11,626 nt of DNA from Clostridiales bacterium (GTDB lineage: Bacteria; Bacillota; Clostridia; Lachnospirales; Anaerotignaceae): assembly GCA_021202325.1 (NCBI GenBank), contig JAJQDF010000060.1, forward strand, positions 1 to 11,626, in the 5' to 3' direction. Within the stretch, counting starts at the first letter, position 1; each line of letters starts with the position of its first letter. Made by a program: the position numbers and the translations under genes. Shown here piece by piece: positions 7,489 through 11,626 of this stretch. The notes under the pieces are model-generated. The model did no database searches and was not told where the DNA came from. It was given only the letters and a program-made list of their open reading frames with translations.

Positions 7489-7558
7489 CTTACCGAAGTT
7501 ATAAGAAAGTACTGATTTACCTTGTTTTGTAAATAACTCGACTTACCGATTTTATAAG
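7489..7558. repeat. Pair of 17-bp direct repeats flanking an inverted repeat, upstream of the CPCC gene cluster
   Basis: CTTACCGAAGTTATAAG (7489-7505) and CTTACCGATTTTATAAG (7542-7558) match at 15 of 17 positions, with start points 53 bases apart, close to five helical turns. Between them ATTTAC (about 7515-7520) and GTAAAT (about 7529-7534) form an inverted repeat. They lie 49-118 bases before the first start codon of the small-gene cluster, so they may be regulator binding sites or relics of duplication. No convincing -35/-10 pair is visible here. Confidence 0.5.
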
Positions 7559-7606
7559 GGAAATAGGTTTGTAACTTTTGAAATGAAAGATTGAGGAGGT
7601 TTTAAT

Positions 7607-7804
7607 ATGGCGAAGCACAAATGTCCTGTTTGCGGACAATTTGAATTTTCAAGGAAAGATTCTTATGAAGTGTGTGAAATATGCGGCTGGGAAGATGATT
7701 CACTGCAAGAAGATAAGCCTGACTATGCAGGCGGCGCAAACCATTTGAGCCTCAATCAGTTCAGAAAAGAGTGGATTGAAAAGAATGAGGGAAACCAATC
7801 ATGA
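7607..7804 (+). CDS. CPCC-family cysteine-rich small protein, copy 1
   Basis: A 65-residue protein with two CxxC knuckles, CPVC (6-9) and CEIC (23-26), which probably hold one zinc ion or other metal. They are followed by the family block CGWEDD..QED.PDYAGGAN..SLNQ and a charged C-terminal helix. This matches what I know as the cysteine-rich CPCC family (Pfam Cys_rich_CPCC), whose molecular role is not established. The start is secure: GAGGAGGT at 7593-7600 is six bases from ATG 7607. Its stop overlaps the next start (ATGA, 7801-7804), indicating translational coupling. A second, broken copy lies at 8084 and a distant third at 8295. Family assignment is fairly sure; function is unknown. Confidence 0.85.
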   Translation: MAKHKCPVCGQFEFSRKDSYEVCEICGWEDDSLQEDKPDYAGGANHLSLNQFRKEWIEKNEGNQS

Positions 7805-8097
7805 AGGATGTACTGAAAGAATTGAACCAAAAGCAAATTAAGTTTATCTGCAGCGAATGTAACATCACCGAAGATATTTTGATGAATATGGATGACAAAG
7901 AGCTGTATGACTATGTTTATGATATTATGTGCGAGATAGAAATTGCTGAGTTACCTTGTGGAGAAGCACCGGAGAGTAAACGTTGTGAAATGGTATCTGA
8001 TATTGTAACTTTGTTTGGAAATGCTCTTGCTGAGGAAGAAGGCTTTTACAAATGGCAAGACGAACAGTTTAAGGAGGTATATGATGGCAAAGCATAA
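7801..8097 (+). CDS. Unrecognised 98-residue acidic protein, coupled to the CPCC gene
   Basis: I do not recognise this gene. It encodes a small soluble-looking acidic protein with predicted helical character and no signal peptide or membrane segment. Five cysteines are visible (17, 20, 44, 53, 62); Cys17 and Cys20 form a CSEC pair, but the rest are scattered and do not make a clear zinc knuckle. Recognisable strings are NITEDILMNMDDKELYDYVYDIMCEIE in two parts (21-46) and SDIVTLFGNAL (66-76). The start ATG 7801 overlaps the preceding stop by four bases (ATGA), and the end overlaps the following CPCC copy by 14 bases. This tight packing says the three are read together. A partner or immunity-type role would be conceivable, but nothing in the sequence shows it. 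Confidence 0.8.
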   Translation: MKDVLKELNQKQIKFICSECNITEDILMNMDDKELYDYVYDIMCEIEIAELPCGEAPESKRCEMVSDIVTLFGNALAEEEGFYKWQDEQFKEVYDGKA

Positions 8098-8298
8098 ATG
8101 TCCTGTTTGCGGGCAATATGAGTTTCCGGAAGAAGGTTCTTATGATATATGTGAGGTATGCGGCGCAGGGAAGATGATTCACTGCAAGAAGATGAGCCTG
8201 ACTATGCAGGCGGTGCAAACCGTTTGAGCCTCAATCAGTTCAGAAAAGAGTGGATTGAGAAGAATGAGGGAAAGCAAATCGGAGGTAATCAAGCATGA
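8084..8298 (+). pseudogene. CPCC-family cysteine-rich protein, copy 2, frameshifted
   Basis: A duplicate of the gene at 7607 with its own strong ribosome site (AAGGAGGT, 8071-8078) before tandem ATGs at 8081 and 8084. Both CxxC motifs (CPVC, CEVC) are kept. Just after the second, copy 1 has a single T (7688) where this copy has GCA (8165-8167), a net gain of two bases. The frame is lost and translation ends at TGA 8225-8227 after 47 residues from ATG 8084. If the frame is restored, the familiar tail returns (EDDSLQEDEPDYAGGANRLS...) and runs to TGA 8296-8298. That stop overlaps the next gene's ATG by four bases, the same junction as copy 1. The gene therefore decayed recently or carries a sequencing indel. 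The truncated product could still bind metal. Confidence 0.85.
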
Positions 8299-8480
8299 AA
8301 ACAGTTAAATGCCCTGTGTGCGGCATAAGCGAACTAACTGATGATGGTGATGTGTGTGATGTTTGCGGGTGGTTTCATGATATTATTCAAGAGAAATATC
8401 CTGACGAAGAGGATTGTGAAAACCATATGAGTCTTAATCAAGCAAAGAAAGCATGGGCTGAGGGTAGGAAAATCGAGTAA
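8295..8480 (+). CDS. CPCC-family cysteine-rich small protein, copy 3 (divergent)
   Basis: A 61-residue protein with CPVC (6-9) and CDVC (21-24) followed by GW, an acidic stretch with an extra Cys41, and MSLNQAKKAW, matching the SLNQFRKEW end of copy 1. It is clearly a paralogue but far more diverged than copy 2, so the duplication is older. The WEDD and PDYAGGAN blocks are replaced by WFHD and PDEEDCEN. GGAGGT (8281-8286) lies eight bases before ATG 8295, and the start overlaps the ancestral stop of copy 2. It is the last gene of the cluster before the terminator at 8531. Confidence 0.82.
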   Translation: MKTVKCPVCGISELTDDGDVCDVCGWFHDIIQEKYPDEEDCENHMSLNQAKKAWAEGRKIE

Positions 8481-8521
8481 GGCAAAGCCATTGTATAAGA
8501 ACTGAATATTTTTAGGAATGA

Positions 8522-8533
8522 CTTCAATTGAAG
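8522..8533. repeat. Perfect 12-bp palindrome
   Basis: CTTCAATTGAAG reads the same on both strands and abuts the 5' arm of the terminator at 8531. It may be a protein site, or chance in AT-rich DNA. Confidence 0.35.
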
Positions 8534-8573
8534 CTCTCAAAAAACCAAATATATGGCTTTGGGAGCTTTTATT
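8531..8573 (+). terminator. Rho-independent terminator closing the CPCC cluster
   Basis: AAGCTCTCAAA (8531-8541) pairs with TTTGGGAGCTT (8558-8568) over 11 bp with one G-U pair. The tract TTTTATTT follows. It separates the small-gene cluster from rarA. Confidence 0.8.
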
Positions 8574-8600
8574 TGATATAATATTGTAGTAAACTAATAT
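8573..8600 (+). promoter_or_regulatory. Possible weak promoter for rarA
   Basis: TTGATA (8573-8578, five of six -35 consensus bases) is followed after 16 bases by TAATAT (8595-8600, four of six). An isolated TATAAT at 8577-8582 has no -35 at a proper distance. The region is very AT-rich, so the call is tentative. The preceding terminator makes some promoter here likely. Confidence 0.3.
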
Positions 8601-8648
8601 ATAGATTGAGAATTTATAATACTGTATGTTTTAGAAACGGGTGTTTAA

Positions 8649-9968
8649 ATGGATTTATTTGAATATAATATGTCCCGGCAATTCAATCAAAAGGCGCCTC
8701 TTGCCGCCAGAATGAGGCCAGAAACGCTGGAGGATTATGTTGGGCAGGAACATATAATTGGAAAGGGCAAAATGCTCTATAATGTTATAAAAGCGGATAA
8801 ATTGGGCTCCATAATACTTTATGGCCCTCCGGGAACCGGCAAAACCACCCTTGCGAAGGTCATTGCTAATACAACAAAAAGAAAGTTTGAACAGCTGAAT
8901 GCTACTACCTCAGGCATTAAGGATATTAAGGAGGTTGTCCAGAGGGCAAAGGAAAACGCCGGTATGTATAATATTGGAACCATATTGTTCATCGATGAGA
9001 TACACCGCTTTAATAAGACTCAGCAGGATGCGCTTCTTCCCCACGTAGAAAACGGAACAGTGACACTTATAGGTGCTACGACTGAAAATCCGTATTTTGA
9101 AGTCAATAGGGCGCTTGTATCCAGGTCATATATTTTTGAACTTAAACCGCTGACATTGGAAAACATAAAGGAACTGATTGTCCGAGCATTACACGATAAG
9201 GAAAAAGGCTTCGAAAACATGGATATTGAGATAGGTGATGATGCGGTTGAATTTATCGCCGACCTGTCAAACGGCGATGCCAGACGGGCTCTTAATGCCA
9301 TAGAATTGGCCGTTATGTCAGCCGAGCCCGATGAAAACGGAAAAATAATTATCGATATGGATATGGCGCAGGAGTGTATACAAAAACGGGCGCTGAACTA
9401 TGATAAAGACGGAGATAATCACTACGATACTATTTCAGCTTTTATAAAAAGCATGAGGGGTTCCGATCCCGATGCCGCCATGTATTACCTTGCCAAAATG
9501 ATATATGCCGGAGAAGATCCCAAATTCATAGCAAGAAGGATTGTCATTTGCGCCTCCGAGGACGTTGGAAACGCAGATCCCCATGCACTCCAGGTGGCTG
9601 TTTCTGCGGCCGAGGCCATAAACATGATAGGTATGCCGGAAGGACGGATAATATTGGCTCAGGCTGTGGCCTATGTTTCCTGCGCTCCGAAGAGTAATTC
9701 GGCAATTATGGCGATAGATAACGCCATGAATGACGTTAAAAACGTAACCATATCCGGTGTTCCTGCCCATCTCAGGGATTCCCACTACAGCGGCGCCGTA
9801 AAAATGGATCACGGTGTCGGCTATAAATATGCCCATAGCTATCCCGGACACTATGTAAAACAGCAGTATTTACCGGACGAGCTTGTGGGCAAAATATACT
9901 ATGAGCCCAGTGAAAACGGCGTTGAAAAGAAAATAGGCGAGTCGCTGAAAAGACTTAGGGGAAAATGA
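8649..9968 (+). CDS. rarA: Replication-associated recombination protein A (MgsA/RarA AAA+ ATPase)
   Basis: RarA/MgsA is a tetrameric, clamp-loader-like AAA+ ATPase that acts at stalled replication forks and single-stranded DNA gaps in the cytoplasm, working with SSB and recombination proteins. The protein is full length at 439 residues. Visible motifs are the N-terminal family block PLAARMRPETLEDYVGQEHI (16-35), Walker A GPPGTGKTT (59-67), Walker B LFIDEIH (113-119), sensor-1 GATTENP (142-148), the arginine-finger segment ALVSR (155-159) and sensor-2 GDARRALN (209-216). The C-terminal oligomerisation region is intact (SMRGSDPDAAMYYLA, ASEDVGNADP, YAHSYPGHYVKQQYLP). ATG 8649 is the first start in frame with the family N-terminus, but its ribosome site is weak (GGGTG just upstream). 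The gene is isolated between the CPCC cluster and the thrS leader. Confidence 0.97.
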   Translation: MDLFEYNMSRQFNQKAPLAARMRPETLEDYVGQEHIIGKGKMLYNVIKADKLGSIILYGPPGTGKTTLAKVIANTTKRKFEQLNATTSGIKDIKEVVQRAKENAGMYNIGTILFIDEIHRFNKTQQDALLPHVENGTVTLIGATTENPYFEVNRALVSRSYIFELKPLTLENIKELIVRALHDKEKGFENMDIEIGDDAVEFIADLSNGDARRALNAIELAVMSAEPDENGKIIIDMDMAQECIQKRALNYDKDGDNHYDTISAFIKSMRGSDPDAAMYYLAKMIYAGEDPKFIARRIVICASEDVGNADPHALQVAVSAAEAINMIGMPEGRIILAQAVAYVSCAPKSNSAIMAIDNAMNDVKNVTISGVPAHLRDSHYSGAVKMDHGVGYKYAHSYPGHYVKQQYLPDELVGKIYYEPSENGVEKKIGESLKRLRGK

Positions 9969-10003
9969 GATACCGGCCTGTATTTCGTACATAAAGTTAT
10001 AGA

Positions 10004-10029
10004 ATGTCAATAAAATTTAATATTGACAT
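10004..10029. repeat. 9-bp inverted repeat overlapping the thrS -35 box
   Basis: ATGTCAATA (10004-10012) and TATTGACAT (10021-10029) are perfect reverse complements separated by AAATTTAA. The right arm contains the thrS -35 hexamer TTGACA. This geometry suits an operator, but the hairpin could also be a weak rarA terminator; no T-run follows on the + strand. Confidence 0.5.
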
Positions 10030-10050
10030 CAAAAATTTGTGTGTTATAAT
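10023..10050 (+). promoter_or_regulatory. Strong consensus promoter of thrS
   Basis: Perfect -35 TTGACA (10023-10028) and perfect -10 TATAAT (10045-10050) are separated by 16 bases. A TG at 10042-10043 gives an extended -10. The start site would be near 10057, just before stem I of the T-box leader. Confidence 0.85.
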
Positions 10051-10056
10051 TAGCAG

Positions 10057-10290
10057 TGTTTAAAGCGTTGATGAGAAAAGTAGATTGTAATTAGTTTTTT
10101 CAGAGAGCGGTGCCTTGGCTGGAAGTGCCGTAAAACATTACTTTTGAAAACTACCTCGGAGCTGCCCCAATCCGGCACGTTGATTACGTTATAATCTTAA
10201 ATTAAGTGGTTTTTACAGCAATCAGGGTGGAACCGCGGGAGATTATTATGCTCTCGTCCCTTTATTTTTAAGGGACGAGGGCTTTATTTA
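10057..10290 (+). promoter_or_regulatory. T-box riboswitch (tRNA-Thr sensing) controlling thrS
   Basis: The leader senses uncharged tRNA(Thr): pairing of the codon-like specifier with the anticodon, and of the T-box bulge with the free CCA end, stabilises an antiterminator so thrS is transcribed. Stem I runs about 10065-10165. Its base has the kink-turn elements GATGAG and CTCGGAGC, then AGTA, and its apex has AGAGAGCGG and GGCTGGAAG. On the 3' side TGAAAACTACCTCGG holds two adjacent Thr codons, ACT (10150-10152) and ACC (10153-10155). ACT is followed by a purine, as is usual for specifiers, but either reads threonine. The T-box sequence AGGGTGGAACCGCG is at 10224-10237. The terminator follows at 10250-10290. 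This accounts for most of the 372-base gap between rarA and thrS. Confidence 0.95.
10250..10290 (+). terminator. T-box attenuator terminator of thrS
   Basis: Bases 10250-10262 (GCTCTCGTCCCTT) pair with 10270-10282 (AAGGGACGAGGGC), 13 bp with one G-U, around a TATTTTT loop. TTTATTTAT follows. In the T-box scheme this hairpin forms when tRNA(Thr) is charged and is disrupted by the antiterminator otherwise. Confidence 0.92.
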
Positions 10291-10346
10291 TGTCCACGAT
10301 ATAATTCGTTCCTTATGGTTTTTAATATTCGAAAGGAGAAATGAAA

Positions 10347-11597
10347 ATGATTAAGGTTAGTTTGAAAGACGGCGTTGTTAAAGAATATAATGCCGGAATT
10401 ACAGTCCTTGAGATAGCTAAGGACATCAGTGAAGGTCTTGCAAGAAATGCCTGCTGTGGTATGGTAAACGGCAAAGTTGAGGATTTGAGATTTGCTGTAA
10501 ATGAAGACAGCACAGTTGAGATATGCACATTTGATACACCCGAAGGAAAGAGAGCTTTCCGTCATACTGCATCACATGTTATGGCTCAGGCTATAAAGAG
10601 ACTTTATCCCGAAACAAAGCTTGCTATCGGCCCTTCAATTGATGATGGATTCTACTATGACTTCGACAGAGAAAAGGCTTTCACACAGGAAGAGCTTGAC
10701 GCCATCGAAAAGGAAATGAAGAAGATTGTAAAAGAGGATATACCTCTTGAAAGATTCGAGCTTCCCAGAGAAGAGGCCATTAAGTTTATGGAAGAAAAGG
10801 GCGAGCCTTATAAAGTAGAGCTTATTCAGGACCTTCCCGAGGATGCTGTTATTTCGTTCTATAAGCAGGGCGACTTCACAGACCTCTGCGCAGGCCCTCA
10901 CCTTATGAGCACAAAGCCAATAAAGGCATTCAAGCTTATGAGCGTTGCCGGTGCTTATTGGAGAGGTAATGAGAAAAATAAGATGCTTTCACGTATTTAC
11001 GGAACAGCATATACAAAGGCTTCAGACCTTGATGCATATATTACAATGCTTGAGGAAGCTAAGAAACGTGACCACAGAAAACTTGGCAAGGAGCTTAAGT
11101 TATTTGCACTTCTTGATGAAGGCCCCGGATTCCCGTTCTTCCTTCCTAACGGTATGATTGTTAAGAATACTCTTATAGATTATTGGAGAGAGATTCATAA
11201 AAAAGCCGGATATGTTGAGGTTTCAACACCTATTATCCTTTCAAGACAGCTTTGGGAGACAAGCGGTCACTGGGATCATTATAAAGAAAATATGTACACA
11301 ACTGTAATAGATGACCAAGACTTCGCCATTAAGCCAATGAACTGCCCCGGCGGAATGCTTGTATATAAACAGGAAATGCATTCCTACAGAGACCTGCCGC
11401 TGAGAGTCGGCGAACTTGGTATTGTTCACAGACATGAGAAATCCGGCGCTCTTCACGGACTTATGCGTGTAAGATGCTTTACACAGGACGATGCGCATAT
11501 TTTCATGACAGAAGACCAGATAAGAGATGAAATAAAGGGAGTTGTAGAGCTTATCGACAGCGTTTATAAGCTCTTTGGCTTCAAATATGATGTTTAG
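10347..11597 (+). CDS. thrS: Threonine--tRNA ligase, 3' part missing; in-frame stops near the window end
   Basis: ThrRS charges tRNA(Thr) with threonine and edits mischarged Ser-tRNA(Thr). ATG 10347 is preferred because GGAG at 10335-10338 is eight bases away; ATG 10341, in the same frame, is only two bases from it. Numbering from 10341: TGS domain (about 3-65), editing domain with HTASH (75-79) and the DLCAGPH motif (181-187, Cys183 and His187), then the class II catalytic core from about 265. The core has MNCPGG (333-338, zinc ligand Cys335), RVGELGIVHRHEKSGALHGL (355-374, catalytic Arg364) and the zinc ligand His386. The last zinc ligand and the anticodon-binding domain, about 220 residues of a usual 640, are absent. 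Translation stops at TAG 11595-11597. Yet the same frame beyond it still reads like ThrRS: L-stop-TRHENSMG, where relatives have (E/K)LSTRPE-SMG. The gene is therefore truncated by base errors or mutation rather than naturally ended. A T-box regulates it. Confidence 0.9.
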   Translation: MIKVSLKDGVVKEYNAGITVLEIAKDISEGLARNACCGMVNGKVEDLRFAVNEDSTVEICTFDTPEGKRAFRHTASHVMAQAIKRLYPETKLAIGPSIDDGFYYDFDREKAFTQEELDAIEKEMKKIVKEDIPLERFELPREEAIKFMEEKGEPYKVELIQDLPEDAVISFYKQGDFTDLCAGPHLMSTKPIKAFKLMSVAGAYWRGNEKNKMLSRIYGTAYTKASDLDAYITMLEEAKKRDHRKLGKELKLFALLDEGPGFPFFLPNGMIVKNTLIDYWREIHKKAGYVEVSTPIILSRQLWETSGHWDHYKENMYTTVIDDQDFAIKPMNCPGGMLVYKQEMHSYRDLPLRVGELGIVHRHEKSGALHGLMRVRCFTQDDAHIFMTEDQIRDEIKGVVELIDSVYKLFGFKYDV

Positions 11598-11626
11598 CTT
11601 TAAACCCGTCACGAAAACAGCATGGG

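Noticed and set aside
7397..7606. tRNA or other structured RNA gene in the gap after queA
   Set aside because: No cloverleaf or conserved RNA motif is visible; only AT-rich repeats are present.
11595..11626. Stop-codon recoding (TAG/TAA read as amino acids)
   Set aside because: Every other gene in the window ends normally at TAA or TGA with no internal TAG/TAA. The anomaly is confined to the last 32 bases.

Overview
The window looks like a chromosomal segment of a low-to-mid GC Gram-positive anaerobe of the class Clostridia, probably Lachnospiraceae or a close relative. The basis is an SLH-anchored surface protein with InlB-like repeats, a PdaB-type deacetylase and a SpoIID-type lytic transglycosylase (cell wall and sporulation families), a T-box leader on thrS, strong AGGAGG-type ribosome binding sites, and GTG/TTG starts. 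All convincing genes lie on the + strand. The taxonomic call is inference from families and signals; no database was consulted.

Layout. 1-181: consensus-like promoter followed by a short leader and an intrinsic terminator hairpin. 200-3590: one large secreted, SLH-anchored surface protein split by a frameshift near 1553-1575 (N-terminal glycine-rich AGIGG-repeat part, then Ig-like modules, an InlB-like repeat, an acidic linker and SLH domains). 3658-4446: PdaB-like polysaccharide deacetylase with a TTG start, then a terminator. 4640-6292: secreted SpoIID/LytB-domain protein with an apparent SPOR-like region, followed 13 bases later by queA (6306-7358) and a terminator. 7359-7606: AT-rich spacer with inverted and direct repeats. 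7607-8480: compact run of tiny overlapping genes: three CPCC-type cysteine-rich (two CxxC) proteins, the second broken by a frameshift, and an unrecognised 98-residue acidic protein. 8649-9968: rarA (mgsA), a AAA+ ATPase of replication stress. 9969-10340: promoter plus T-box riboswitch. 10347 to the end: thrS, with two in-frame stops in the last 32 bases of the window.

How it fits together. The first half is cell-envelope biology: surface display through SLH domains, peptidoglycan deacetylation, and glycan-strand cleavage. The second half is housekeeping: tRNA modification (queA), fork maintenance (rarA) and threonyl-tRNA synthesis under tRNA(Thr)-sensing attenuation. The 7607-8480 cluster is the accessory-looking part: duplicated, mosaic, partly decayed and of unknown function. 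It is the best candidate here for something undescribed, though the sequence alone gives no mechanism.
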